From Acidobacteriota bacterium (lineage in GTDB: Bacteria; Acidobacteriota; Blastocatellia; Pyrinomonadales; Pyrinomonadaceae), in the NCBI GenBank assembly GCA_003697135.1, contig RFGC01000038.1, positions 98,320 through 162,319 on the forward strand: 64,000 nucleotides of DNA, given 5' to 3'. The position numbers were made by a program, and so were the translations under genes. Below, one piece after another: positions 15,653 through 25,041 of this stretch. The number at the start of each line of letters is the position of its first letter. Positions within the stretch are counted from its first letter, which is position 1. Under the pieces are notes generated by a model. That model worked only from the letters and a program-made list of their open reading frames with translations, searched no databases and was not told where the DNA came from.

Positions 15653-18600
15653 ATGTTCGCAAGAAAAGTTTTTGCTTTGACATTGTTTTTAGCTCTTTTA
15701 GTTTTCAACACGACACCGATCTTCGTTGCTTCTGCCCAACAAGAAGAGCGGAACAGACGGAATAGGCCAAGTGAAGCGATTTTCAAAGCCGATACGGCAA
15801 AGCTAGCATCGCTTGACCCTTCAAAGGCACTCTGGCGAATTGATATTCAATCGCCAGAAGACAAAACAAAGATAAAGCGCAAGGCTACAATAATTGAAGA
15901 TTACGGGGCTTTCGTTATTGCTGCCACAGCAAAAAACAATCTTCTAGGAGATTTCGACCAAAAAATCCGCCTGGAAACAACAATAAACTTGCCCGGCTCA
16001 AGATTTGAACCACTTTCCGATTCTAAACACTCTTTGCGTGAAAATTTAACTGACGAAAAGGATTATTACATCGTTCAATTCGTCGCACCTGTTCGTGACA
16101 AATGGTTTGAAGACTTGAAAGAAATCGGAGCCGAATTCATCCAATACGTCCCACACAATGCGTTTTTCGTTTATGCCAATGCCGAACAAATAAATCGAAT
16201 CTCAAACTACTACAGAGTCAGATGGATTGGCCACTATCTCGCAGAAGACAAAATTTCTCCCGTTTTACGTGCGCAGCTTGAAAATGCTCGAAGTGGAAAA
16301 GCTCTTCCTGAAAACATTTCACCCATCGAAGTCAATCAAGGCAACGTCCGAATGGAAATAGCTGTTTTCGCTAGAGCAGAACTGCAAGAAGTAGCAAGAC
16401 AAATCGAAGAAGCCGCTTCGGCAAAAATAGAACAAGCAACAAAGCTTCCTAGCAACTTCTTCAACTACATCAGAGCGGAACTACCACTCGATCAAGTCGA
16501 AAAAATTGCTACTTTGAAAGACGTCTTCACCGTGGAAGCCTTCATTACTCCGCAACCTGAAGACGAGCGGGCGGCTCAGATAGTAGCAGGCAATTATCTT
16601 TCTCAAACTCAGCTCTTTCCGCCAGGCTACAATCCGCTAAATCAGTTCGGTGTCACAGGTCAGAACGTGACAGTATCAGTTGTTGATGATGGAGTCTCGA
16701 TTCCCGGAAATGGTGGATACTACATAACGGCAAATAACACAGTTAATGCACTAAGCGGTGCTACTGCTGGTGCCAGCGGCGGACATGGTCACATAAACGC
16801 CAGCATAATAGCGGGAACCACGCCTTATGGACCTCTTGATCCTCTGAATTACAACTATGGCTTAGGTGTAGCCCCGGGAGCAAACATAATCAACATTCCA
16901 TTTTTGAAAGCCGGCTACATGGGTAGCTACCCACAAACTCTAAACGATACTGTGATGACAGCGGGAGTAAACGGTGTCCGCGGCAACATCTCGAACAACA
17001 GTTGGGGTTCCGGAACAAACAGTAATGCATACGACTCACTTGCCGCTCAATACGATGGCTACGTCCGAGATGCTTCATTTGCTTCGACAATTGATCCCGT
17101 CTGTGTGGTCTTCTCAGCAGGAAACTCGGGAACTAGCGGTTTGACCCGTCCGAAAGTTGCAAAAAACATTATAGCTGTCGCAAATTCTGAAAACATAAGG
17201 ACTGAAATCTCATCTTCTGCCGATAACATTGACGATCTGAACAGTTCCTCAAGTCGCGGTCCTGCAGCCGATGGGCGTATAAAGCCTGATATTACAGCTC
17301 CCGGCACAGTCATCTCAGGAAGTAGAGCCGGTGATGGCTCAAGCGTTTCAGGTCAAATTGATCAATTTCATAGCTGGAGCACGGGAACTTCACATGCCGC
17401 ACCACAAGTTGCAGGCGCCGCAGCTTTATTTACAGAATTTTGGAAAAACAGCAACTTCGGACAGAATCCTTCACCTGCGCTCATTAAAGCCGCTTTGATA
17501 AACGGCACGGTTGATATGAACGGCGTCGGCACGACTGCTCCAATTCCAAACGGTGCAGAAGGTTGGGGCAGAATCAACATGAAAAACGTTCTTGCCACCG
17601 GTGTTCCTATCCAATACATCAATCAAACTGTTGAATTCACAGACGTAGGGCAAAGCTTTGCCATAACCGGCACTGTTGCTAACTCATCCAAACCTTTCCG
17701 CGTCACCTTAGTTTGGACAGACCCGCCGGGAACAACTGATCCGGCTTTAGTGAACAATCTAGACCTGACAGTAACTGTTGGCGGTCAAGTTTATAGAGGT
17801 AACGTTTTCTCAAATGGAGTTTCCACAACAGGTGGAACTGCCGATACCCGCAACAATGTTGAAAACGTTTTCTTGCCACCGGGCATAAGTGCTGGGACTC
17901 AATTCACCATTCAAATAACTGCTACTGCGCTAAATGGCGACGGCATTCTCGGAAATGGTGATCCGACAGATCAGCACTTCGCTTTGGTTATCTTCAACGG
18001 CGAAAACATTTCTTCGTTCCAACGGCCAATAGCTGATTTTGATGGCGATGGCAGAACCGACATCTCGGTCTTCCGTCCATCTGAAGGTATTTGGTATCTT
18101 ATCAGAAGTCAAAACGGACAATTCAGCGCTTTCAATTGGGGACAATCCAACGATACGATAGTAGCCGCTGACTATGACGGCGACGGTAAAACAGACTACG
18201 GCGTTTATCGAAACGGAGTCTGGTATTTGCAGAGATCGCAAGACGGAGTTGCCACGTACGGCTTTGTTTTAGGAAATGATATTCCTGTTCCGGGTTACTA
18301 CGACAGCGACCTCAAAGCTGACTTAGCTGTCTGGAGACAGAGCAACGGAACATGGTATATCTTGCGAAGCTCTGATGGTGGATTTCAATCAGTCCAATTC
18401 GGCACGAATGGCGACAAGCCAATACCGGCTGACATGGACGGAGACGGTAGAACAGATTTCGTAGTCTTTCGTGGTGGCACATGGTTCATTTTGCGAAGTT
18501 CTAATGGAAGCTCGTATTCGGTGCAATTCGGTCTGCCAACTGACAAGCCCGTAGTGGCTGATTACGATGGCGATTCAAAAGCCGATATAGCCGTCTTTCG

Positions 18601-18841
18601 TCCTTCAGATGGCACATGGTATATCTTGCGAAGCTCTGACAATCAACTACTTGCAATCAAGTGGGGAATATCGTCTGATTTGCTAGCTCCTGGTAACTAC
18701 GATGGTGATTCCAAAACCGACATAGCCGTCTTCAGACCTTCTGAAGGCACTTGGTATATCTTGAGAAGTTCTGACTCCCAAATGCAAGCAATGCAGTTCG
18801 GCGCTAGCAACGACATTCCAATTCCATCAGTCGGTTATTAA
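15653..18841 (+). CDS. Secreted subtilisin-like (S8) serine protease with C-terminal VCBS/FG-GAP repeats
   Basis: 1062 residues. A signal peptide (1-28, ending VASAQ) precedes a pro-region of about 300 residues. The S8 domain has the full triad: D345 in VVDDGV, H378 in GGHGH and S580 in GTSHAAP; an oxyanion Asn lies in SAGNSG. A beta-sandwich domain (about 660-785) follows. The C-terminus has six repeats of about 45 residues built on DxDGDxxxDxxVFRP.xGxWYxLRSS, a calcium-binding VCBS/FG-GAP pattern that may form a beta-propeller. It is likely exported and surface-held or released, digesting external protein. This pairing of subtilase and repeat type is familiar from Acidobacteriota. It is monocistronic with its own promoter and terminator. 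Confidence 0.93.
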   Translation: MFARKVFALTLFLALLVFNTTPIFVASAQQEERNRRNRPSEAIFKADTAKLASLDPSKALWRIDIQSPEDKTKIKRKATIIEDYGAFVIAATAKNNLLGDFDQKIRLETTINLPGSRFEPLSDSKHSLRENLTDEKDYYIVQFVAPVRDKWFEDLKEIGAEFIQYVPHNAFFVYANAEQINRISNYYRVRWIGHYLAEDKISPVLRAQLENARSGKALPENISPIEVNQGNVRMEIAVFARAELQEVARQIEEAASAKIEQATKLPSNFFNYIRAELPLDQVEKIATLKDVFTVEAFITPQPEDERAAQIVAGNYLSQTQLFPPGYNPLNQFGVTGQNVTVSVVDDGVSIPGNGGYYITANNTVNALSGATAGASGGHGHINASIIAGTTPYGPLDPLNYNYGLGVAPGANIINIPFLKAGYMGSYPQTLNDTVMTAGVNGVRGNISNNSWGSGTNSNAYDSLAAQYDGYVRDASFASTIDPVCVVFSAGNSGTSGLTRPKVAKNIIAVANSENIRTEISSSADNIDDLNSSSSRGPAADGRIKPDITAPGTVISGSRAGDGSSVSGQIDQFHSWSTGTSHAAPQVAGAAALFTEFWKNSNFGQNPSPALIKAALINGTVDMNGVGTTAPIPNGAEGWGRINMKNVLATGVPIQYINQTVEFTDVGQSFAITGTVANSSKPFRVTLVWTDPPGTTDPALVNNLDLTVTVGGQVYRGNVFSNGVSTTGGTADTRNNVENVFLPPGISAGTQFTIQITATALNGDGILGNGDPTDQHFALVIFNGENISSFQRPIADFDGDGRTDISVFRPSEGIWYLIRSQNGQFSAFNWGQSNDTIVAADYDGDGKTDYGVYRNGVWYLQRSQDGVATYGFVLGNDIPVPGYYDSDLKADLAVWRQSNGTWYILRSSDGGFQSVQFGTNGDKPIPADMDGDGRTDFVVFRGGTWFILRSSNGSSYSVQFGLPTDKPVVADYDGDSKADIAVFRPSDGTWYILRSSDNQLLAIKWGISSDLLAPGNYDGDSKTDIAVFRPSEGTWYILRSSDSQMQAMQFGASNDIPIPSVGY

Positions 18842-18867
18842 GCAAATATAAAACTCAAACTGCAAGA

Positions 18868-18903
18868 AAGGCACTCACTTTTGTGAGTGCCTTCTTTATT
18901 TTG
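18868..18903 (+). terminator. Rho-independent terminator after the subtilase gene
   Basis: A perfect 11-bp stem (AAGGCACTCAC / GTGAGTGCCTT) with a TTTT loop, followed by CTTTATTTT, begins 26 bases after the stop codon. Confidence 0.92.
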
Positions 18904-18983
18904 AAGAAATTCGCAGATGCTCTTAAAGTTTTCTCGATTTCCGGGTTTCCAAAATTCGGCCGCAGAATTTATATTTTTGACTT

Positions 18984-20399
18984 ATGAAGAGAAGATTTTT
19001 GATTTCATTCTTCGCAATGGTTTTTAGCGTTTTATCTGTTTATTCACAACAAACCGCTGGAAAGATGGTTTCAGCAGATTTGATAGTCTTTGGCGGAACC
19101 GTGGTGACAATGGATTCCAGCGGAACCATAATTGAAAACGGCGCAATAGCCATCAAAGACGGCAAAATCTTAGCCATCGGTGAAAGCAATGAAATCTTAA
19201 GAAAATATCGAAGCCGAAACAAAATAAATGCTACTGGCAAAGTTGTAATTCCAGGTCTTATCAACACCCACACGCATATTCCGATGGTGCTGTTTCGCGG
19301 CATAGCTGATGACATGGACTTGCAGGAATGGCTTACGAAATACATCTTTCCGGCAGAAGCAAAAAACGTTGACGAAAATTTCGTTCGCATCGGCACTAGA
19401 CTTGGCTTAGCAGAACTCATAAAGGGCGGAGTAACGACTTACTGCGACATGTATTATTTTGAAGATGCCATCGCAGAAGAAACTGCAAAAGCTGGTGTTA
19501 GAGCTGTTCTTGGCGAAACCTTGATTGATTTCCCCGCACCCGACAATAAAACCTTCGCCGATGCCTTAAAATACACAGAAAACTTCATCAAAAAGTGGAA
19601 GAACCATCCCTTGATAGTGCCTGCTGTAGCGCCACATGCTCCATACACGGTTTCGCAAGAGCATCTTTTGGAAGCTAAGAAGCTTGCCGACAAATACGAC
19701 GTGCCTCTTGTCATTCACCTTGCAGAAGCCGAAACTGAAACGAAGTTTATAAAGGAAAAACACAACGGCTTGACACCGGTTCGGTATGTTGAAAGCATCG
19801 GATTTTTCAACCAGAAAACCATAGCCGCTCATGTTATTCAGGTGGACGAAGAAGAAATCGAGATTTTGAAGAAAAACAACGTCGGAGTCGCACATAATCC
19901 GCAATCGAATATGAAACTTGCGGCAGGAATCGCACCTATCCCCACGATGCTCAAATATGGTCTCAGACTTGGACTCGGAACTGACGGCGCGGCATCTAAC
20001 AACGATCTAAATCTTTGGGAAGAAATGGACACAGCCGCTAAAATCCATAAAGTCTTCACAAAAGACCCGAAAGCCGCTTCAGCTCAGCAAATTTTCGCAA
20101 TGGCAACAATCGGCGGAGCAAGGGCGCTTCATCTTGAAAATCTCATTGGCTCGCTGGAAGTCGGTAAAAGAGCCGATATTGTAATTTTGGACTTCGATTC
20201 AATCCATCAAACGCCGATGTATAACATCTACTCGCACCTAGTTTACGCTACCAAAGCAAACGACGTAAACACCGTGATAATCGAAGGTAAAATCGTTATG
20301 CTACAACGGCGTTTGCTCACACTAAACGAAAATGCTATAAAAAAAGAAGCAAACCTTTACAAACAGAAAATAATGAAAAGTTTAGGTCTGAAACCATGA
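18984..20399 (+). CDS. Exported amidohydrolase, SAH/methylthioadenosine deaminase-like
   Basis: 471 residues. The amidohydrolase core has the metal-binding HTH (H96, H98) in GLINTHTHIPM, the metal His in VIHLAEAETE, the HNPQSNMKLAAG motif and the catalytic Asp in LGTDGAASNNDLNLWEEM. These match the MtaD/SsnA/TrzN-like branch that deaminates S-adenosylhomocysteine, 5'-methylthioadenosine or related aminopurines. Unusually, it begins with a good signal peptide (MKRRFLISFFAMVFSVLSVYSQ), so the mature enzyme should sit in the periplasm; cytosolic relatives lack this. It stands alone after a terminator, with a TonB-domain protein 90 bases downstream. The substrate cannot be fixed from motifs. Confidence 0.87.
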   Translation: MKRRFLISFFAMVFSVLSVYSQQTAGKMVSADLIVFGGTVVTMDSSGTIIENGAIAIKDGKILAIGESNEILRKYRSRNKINATGKVVIPGLINTHTHIPMVLFRGIADDMDLQEWLTKYIFPAEAKNVDENFVRIGTRLGLAELIKGGVTTYCDMYYFEDAIAEETAKAGVRAVLGETLIDFPAPDNKTFADALKYTENFIKKWKNHPLIVPAVAPHAPYTVSQEHLLEAKKLADKYDVPLVIHLAEAETETKFIKEKHNGLTPVRYVESIGFFNQKTIAAHVIQVDEEEIEILKKNNVGVAHNPQSNMKLAAGIAPIPTMLKYGLRLGLGTDGAASNNDLNLWEEMDTAAKIHKVFTKDPKAASAQQIFAMATIGGARALHLENLIGSLEVGKRADIVILDFDSIHQTPMYNIYSHLVYATKANDVNTVIIEGKIVMLQRRLLTLNENAIKKEANLYKQKIMKSLGLKP

Positions 20400-20490
20400 A
20401 AAACATGGCTTCATATTTGCTGAAAGTTCAAAGAATCTCAGAAACTTTCTAAATAAGGTTTTGCGGCAAAAATTCTAGGAGGAATTTTGA

Positions 20491-21579
20491 ATGAATTTGC
20501 TTTTGCGATGTGTAAGTTTTTTTGTTTTTTTGATTTGCGTTATCTGCGTTCAATCGCAAACTGTTGCCGATTCGCTCGATGCAACACAAGAAAAAATAAC
20601 TAAAGCAAAAGCCTACATTGCACTTAAAAATTATTCATCGGCTATCTACGAACTCGAACAAATCCGTCGGCAAACGAAAGATGAAACAATCCGCAACCTC
20701 GTAAACTCGATGCTAATGAATTGCTATCTTGAGCAAAGAGACTATCGGCGCGCTCAGAAACTTCTCGAAGATGCCTTCGGCGAGAAAGATAAGCCAAACG
20801 CTCTGCAAAACTATTTTTCAATTGCCGCACAAGCACTTAAAGGCATTCGCACTCAAATAGAAAGATACAAGACTTTAGGACTATCCTTTAATGACAAAAA
20901 CCTTCCCAACGAAGCCGTCAGCGACATTGAAAAACTACGAGAGCTTTCAGAACTCATAATTCAACAAGCAAAATCTACGATTACACAAGAAAATTCTTCT
21001 CTTTTGCTAGCCTTGATAGAAGAATCTTCAAAGGTGCGCTCTACTCTGGCAAAAGACGAATACGACGCTAGATACTGGAAAGACATAGCAGAAGATTTGC
21101 GCCAAGACATGACAAAATCAACAAAAATAGCTGATGCCGCCGAAGAGATCGCACCTTCATACACAAACAAAACACCAACCGAAAATCTTTATAAAGAAAG
21201 CCAAAGCACCTTCAGCACTGAAAAAGATACAAATAAAACAGAAAATAAAAATTTTCGTAGCCGTTTCGTATCTTCATTCCAACCTGAAGATGACTTTTCA
21301 CCTTTGCAAGTCGGTTCTCTGATTGAATATGTAACAAAAAAAATAAACCCAATTTATCCATCTCAAGCAAAGGCGTTGAAAATTTCAGGCATTGTGAAAG
21401 TCGAAATTTTAATTGACGAAAAAGGCCGGGTTATTTCGATTGAAAAAGTTTCAGGTCCCGAACTACTTCAACAAGCCGCAATCGAAGCAGTAAAAAAATG
21501 GGAATTTAAGCCATTCATGAAAAACGGTAGCTTCGTCAAAGCAAGAGGATTTGTGAGCTTTAACTTTTCCGCTGAATAA
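20491..21579 (+). CDS. Exported TPR-like protein with a C-terminal TonB domain
   Basis: 362 residues; the start is fixed by AGGAGG at 20477-20482, eight bases upstream. A signal peptide or anchor (residues 5-22, ending VQSQ) is followed by helical repeats (about 35-125, AYIALKNYSSAIYELEQIR) and a low-complexity Lys/Thr/Asn linker. The C-terminal TonB fold (about 270-360) contains INPIYPSQAKALKISGIVKV, EKVSGP and AAIEAVKKWEFKP. Such TonB-C proteins can bind TonB boxes of outer-membrane receptors, but this one lacks the usual Pro-rich spacer and may instead be a periplasmic structural protein. No ExbB/ExbD gene is nearby. Confidence 0.82.
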   Translation: MNLLLRCVSFFVFLICVICVQSQTVADSLDATQEKITKAKAYIALKNYSSAIYELEQIRRQTKDETIRNLVNSMLMNCYLEQRDYRRAQKLLEDAFGEKDKPNALQNYFSIAAQALKGIRTQIERYKTLGLSFNDKNLPNEAVSDIEKLRELSELIIQQAKSTITQENSSLLLALIEESSKVRSTLAKDEYDARYWKDIAEDLRQDMTKSTKIADAAEEIAPSYTNKTPTENLYKESQSTFSTEKDTNKTENKNFRSRFVSSFQPEDDFSPLQVGSLIEYVTKKINPIYPSQAKALKISGIVKVEILIDEKGRVISIEKVSGPELLQQAAIEAVKKWEFKPFMKNGSFVKARGFVSFNFSAE

Positions 21580-21639
21580 TCTTGAAAAACCATGCCCTAG
21601 CGAATATAATCCAAAGCGTAACTACGATTTGGAGCTAAG

Positions 21640-22212
21640 ATGATGATAACGGTTGAAAAACTCATCCAAAAACTCCGCTCACTATCGGACGAAGAATTCA
21701 CCTGCGATAATGTCTATGAACTTCTAGCAGAAAACCCGGTTGAAGTTGACTCAATATCGCGCTATTTTTTCTGGAGTAATAAGTTTTACACTCGCAATCT
21801 CATTTACAAAGATGAGCGTTTTGAACTAATGGCGCTTTGCTGGGAAGTTGGGCAGTCATCGCAAATACACAACCACGCAAACCAAAAATGTTGGATGGTA
21901 GTTCCTGTCGGGAAATTGCGCGGGCAAAATTTCCGCATTGCAGAAATTGATGAAGAAAGAAAATACTGCAAGCTGATTCCAACCGAAACTTTCGAGCTTT
22001 CAAATTGGCTTGCCGCTAAGGTTGAGCTTGAAGAACCCATACATCAAATTTTGAATTTACCAGAATTTGGTAGTCGCGCCGTTAGCCTTCATATCTACTC
22101 AAAACCATTCGACAGATGCCTTTGTTACTGCAACAAAACAAACACATTCAAAGAAGTCAAACTCTTTTATACAAGCGTTTACGGAAAACTCTGCGAAAAC
22201 ATAATCCTGTAA
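21640..22212 (+). CDS. Cysteine dioxygenase family protein (cupin fold)
   Basis: 190 residues, typical length for bacterial CDO. The iron ligands H77 and H79 (IHNHANQKC) and H135 are present, with C84 spaced exactly as in mammalian CDO (H-x-H-x4-C) and Y153 in SLHIYSKPFDRC. Bacterial enzymes often lack one member of the Cys-Tyr cofactor; this one seems able to form it. The expected reaction is O2-dependent oxidation of L-cysteine to cysteine sulfinate in the cytosol; 3-mercaptopropionate dioxygenase activity is the main alternative. GGAGCTAAG precedes the ATG. It is convergent with the YCF48-repeat gene, only four bases apart, and has no cysteine-metabolism neighbour. Confidence 0.88.
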   Translation: MMITVEKLIQKLRSLSDEEFTCDNVYELLAENPVEVDSISRYFFWSNKFYTRNLIYKDERFELMALCWEVGQSSQIHNHANQKCWMVVPVGKLRGQNFRIAEIDEERKYCKLIPTETFELSNWLAAKVELEEPIHQILNLPEFGSRAVSLHIYSKPFDRCLCYCNKTNTFKEVKLFYTSVYGKLCENIIL

Positions 22213-22216
22213 AGCA

Positions 22217-24265
22217 TCAATCTTTTCGCTTTTGTGGAACGAGTTTAGGAATATCGCCATCATCGGTAATTGTGATGAGCGGGACAACTGGAACTCTTGG
22301 CCTTGGTCTGCTTTTAAGTTTCGGTGGTGACTTTTGAACTGTAGATGTTTGGTTTGAGATTCTCCCTGCTTGCATTTCTTCTGTGCGCTTCAAAATAGTC
22401 CCACCTTTCCCAGCAACCCAAACTCTTGTGCCACCAAGATAAACAACTGCAAAAAGCGTGTTAGGTGTCACAGGTGGCTGGATTTGCCAATTTCTGCCGC
22501 TATCTGTTGTCCTGATTACAACGCCTCTTTCACCAACCGCAACTGCTTCATTACTGCGCAAAACAGAAATCGCAAATAAATTCGTTTGAATATCAGTCTC
22601 CGCATACTGCCACGTCAAACCACCATCTTCGGTTTTCAAAATAGTTCCTTTGCTACCGACCGCATAGCCAATCTTTTCATCGTAAAAATCGGCATCATAG
22701 AGATTCTCCTCAATCCCAGTCTCAATCTTTTGCCACGTTTTTCCACCATCGTCGGTTTTCAAGATAGTGCCTCTGTCACCAAAAACTAAGCCGCGGTTTT
22801 CATCGAAAAAATAAACATCTTCAAGCCAAAATCTCGTGCCTGATTCCAGCTTTGTCCAGTAAGCACCGCCAGAATCGCTTTTTAGAATCGTGCCTCTACT
22901 GCCAACTGCATAACCAATTTTTTCATTCACAAAGAAAACGCCCGACAAATCTTCATCTGAATTTGAAATGCCTCTTCCCCAACTAGCACCACCATTGATT
23001 GTGCGCAAAACAGTGCCTTTATCACCAACAATGAAACCTTTTCTGTCGTTTACGAAAAAGACCGAATTCAAATTCACCTGTGTGCCAGAATAGACCGGAA
23101 TCCATTGGTTTCCACCGTCATTCGTTAGCCAAATTCTGCCATTCGCCCCAACAGCCCAACCTAGCCTTTCATCGTAAAAACACATGTCGTTTATGTCTTC
23201 TCTCAAACCTTCGGTTATTCGATACCACGAGTAACCTCCATCATCAGTGCGAATTACCAGTCCCTTATCGCCAACAGCAAATCCCTTTGATTTGTTCATG
23301 AAGAAAAGCGAGAAAAGCCGAGGACTAGTTCTAATCGAAAACGGGAGCCATGTTTTTCCACCATTTGCCGTTCTCCAGAGAATTCCGTTCGAGTCGGTTG
23401 CCCATCCATCGGTTTTGAGAACCTCGCTGGTTTTGAAACCTTCGCTTTCATCTGAAAAAAACACTGCAAGGAAATCCGCTTTTGTGAGACTTATCTTTTC
23501 CCAAGTTATGCCCTGATCATCGCTTCGAGCCAGACAGCCGTTTAAGCCAACAACTATTAAGCTTTTCTCACTCAAAAAAGCAAGGTCTCTAAGCTGGACC
23601 CCCTCACAAACTTTGCTTTCCCTCCAATTCTTCCCGCCATCAGTTGTAATCAAAACTGTTCCTTCATCACCAACAGCAGAGCCGATCAGTGAATTGAAAA
23701 AAAACACTTTGTAAAGATGCGCCTGAATGTGTTTTGAATTCTGCCGAACCCAAGTTCGGCCTCCGTCTTCTGTTTTTATTATTGTTCCATAAGTTCCAAC
23801 AGCCCAGCCGTTTTTCATGTTGTCTTGCGCAAAGAAAACGCTGTAAAGGTGATCTCCAAAAACACTAGAATTTTCTGTTTGGATGTTTTCCTTAACAAAT
23901 GCTTGTTGCCATCTTCTACCGCCATCTTCCGTTTTCAAAATTGTCCCTCTAACACCAACCACCACAACTTCAAAACGGCTTTGAACGAAAACATCGAAAA
24001 GATTAACTCTGGTCGGAGAATTAAGAACCTTGAAATTGAAACCACCATCTTCCGTTTTCAGAATTGTTCCATTTTCGCCAACAGCAAACCCAATTTCTCC
24101 TTCAGGAGAGAACCGAATGGAGCGAAGATCATTGCCTTGCGGAAGCGGATTTTGCCATTTCCAACCGTTAGCCTTGAAAGATACCTGAGCCTGAAGGCTT
24201 TGGACTTTCAACCCTAGAATCAAAATAAGTGCGGTGTTTAGGATTTGAAAACAACTATTTCTCAT
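22217..24265 (-). CDS. Exported YCF48/BNR-repeat beta-propeller protein
   Basis: 682 residues. A signal peptide (1-27, ending LQAQ) is followed by 14 repeats of about 43-50 residues on the pattern GxAVGxxGTILKTxDGGxxW, covering nearly the whole chain, and a short basic tail (PPKLKSRPRPRVP). Fourteen blades could fold as two seven-bladed propellers. The YCF48/HCF136 family includes photosystem II assembly factors, but in non-phototrophs such proteins are exported and of unknown role, often binding or sialidase-like without catalytic residues. The start overlaps the end of the RNase H gene by 11 bases, so it may be coupled to it. No active-site motif seen. Confidence 0.88.
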   Translation of the reverse strand: MRNSCFQILNTALILILGLKVQSLQAQVSFKANGWKWQNPLPQGNDLRSIRFSPEGEIGFAVGENGTILKTEDGGFNFKVLNSPTRVNLFDVFVQSRFEVVVVGVRGTILKTEDGGRRWQQAFVKENIQTENSSVFGDHLYSVFFAQDNMKNGWAVGTYGTIIKTEDGGRTWVRQNSKHIQAHLYKVFFFNSLIGSAVGDEGTVLITTDGGKNWRESKVCEGVQLRDLAFLSEKSLIVVGLNGCLARSDDQGITWEKISLTKADFLAVFFSDESEGFKTSEVLKTDGWATDSNGILWRTANGGKTWLPFSIRTSPRLFSLFFMNKSKGFAVGDKGLVIRTDDGGYSWYRITEGLREDINDMCFYDERLGWAVGANGRIWLTNDGGNQWIPVYSGTQVNLNSVFFVNDRKGFIVGDKGTVLRTINGGASWGRGISNSDEDLSGVFFVNEKIGYAVGSRGTILKSDSGGAYWTKLESGTRFWLEDVYFFDENRGLVFGDRGTILKTDDGGKTWQKIETGIEENLYDADFYDEKIGYAVGSKGTILKTEDGGLTWQYAETDIQTNLFAISVLRSNEAVAVGERGVVIRTTDSGRNWQIQPPVTPNTLFAVVYLGGTRVWVAGKGGTILKRTEEMQAGRISNQTSTVQKSPPKLKSRPRPRVPVVPLITITDDGDIPKLVPQKRKD

Positions 24266-24842
24266 TGAGCGTCGAATCTTGGAACTTTCCTGAAACTTCT
24301 CTTGATAGTCCTAAAATTTCCTTAACTTTTTCTTCGCTTCTATTCTTGAGATCAACTGGGAAATCCTGCTTTTCGGCTACTCGATTAGCTACGCGGTCGG
24401 CTATTGCTTGAAGTTCATAAAACTCCTTTGGTAAGTCTAAGTCTTTTCTTGAAGTCTTCTGCGTATGCCCTTTTATCCATTCCCATTCAACTTTATGACG
24501 ACTTGCTATTTTCTCAAGCTCATTCCACAAATCAAGGTTTGCTCGCCTTGAAAAATTCCCTTTCATAGTCTCAACCAGATATTTTGAATCTGTAAATATG
24601 CGCACTTTGCAAGGCACTTTCAATTGTTTCAGAGCCAAAATGGCGGCATGAATTTCGGCTTGCTGATTCGTTGCTTCTCCAAGTGCCGATGCCACAAGCT
24701 TGAATTTCTGAGAATTTTCATTGAAAAAAGCCTTATGACTTGAATGAGTGTCGGAAATCAAAATCGCCGCCGCTCCCGCTAACCTCTTCAAGTTGATTAA
24801 GCGAGAAGAACCATCGCATATTACCGTAACTTCATGCGTCAT
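24255..24842 (-). CDS. rnhA: Ribonuclease HI
   Basis: 195 residues. All four acidic residues of the RNase H1 active site are recognisable: Asp in VICDGSS, Glu in NQQAEIHAAILAL, Asp in IFTDSKYLVE and Asp in the late IADRVANRVAE; EWEWIKGHT is the usual loop before the last one. It cuts the RNA strand of RNA-DNA hybrids in the cytosol. The protein is longer than the E. coli enzyme (155), with a C-terminal extension of about 35 residues (DLKNRSEEKVKEILGLSREV). It is divergent from the pyruvate dehydrogenase operon and overlaps the YCF48-type gene downstream. Confidence 0.93.
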   Translation of the reverse strand: MTHEVTVICDGSSRLINLKRLAGAAAILISDTHSSHKAFFNENSQKFKLVASALGEATNQQAEIHAAILALKQLKVPCKVRIFTDSKYLVETMKGNFSRRANLDLWNELEKIASRHKVEWEWIKGHTQKTSRKDLDLPKEFYELQAIADRVANRVAEKQDFPVDLKNRSEEKVKEILGLSREVSGKFQDSTLNEK

Positions 24843-24973
24843 TATTCAAAATCTTATCAAATCAAAAACCCTGAAGACTAACAAAACTTTGAGAAAGATT
24901 GAAACCATTTGTAGCCATCTAATTTCTAATACGGAAGCTTATTTTTCTTGGAAATCTTATCGAAAGCAAGGTT

Positions 24974-25002
24974 TTGCAGGATATTTCTACATCTCGTATA
25001 AT
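24974..25002 (+). promoter_or_regulatory. Sigma-70-type promoter of the pyruvate dehydrogenase operon
   Basis: TTGCAG (24974-24979) and a perfect TATAAT (24997-25002) separated by 17 bp, about 40 bp upstream of the TTG start of pdhA. The -35 box matches consensus at only three positions. Confidence 0.6.
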
Positions 25003-25041
25003 TTCTATATCAACTCAAATACTGGTGCCGGAGGAAAAACT

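Noticed and set aside
22300..24100. Recurring short DNA words in the YCF48-type gene
   Set aside because: They encode the GTILKTxDGG motif and need no separate explanation.
24748..25041. Upstream extension of the pdhA frame
   Set aside because: It overlaps rnhA on the other strand, crosses the promoter, and has no similarity to E1alpha N-termini.
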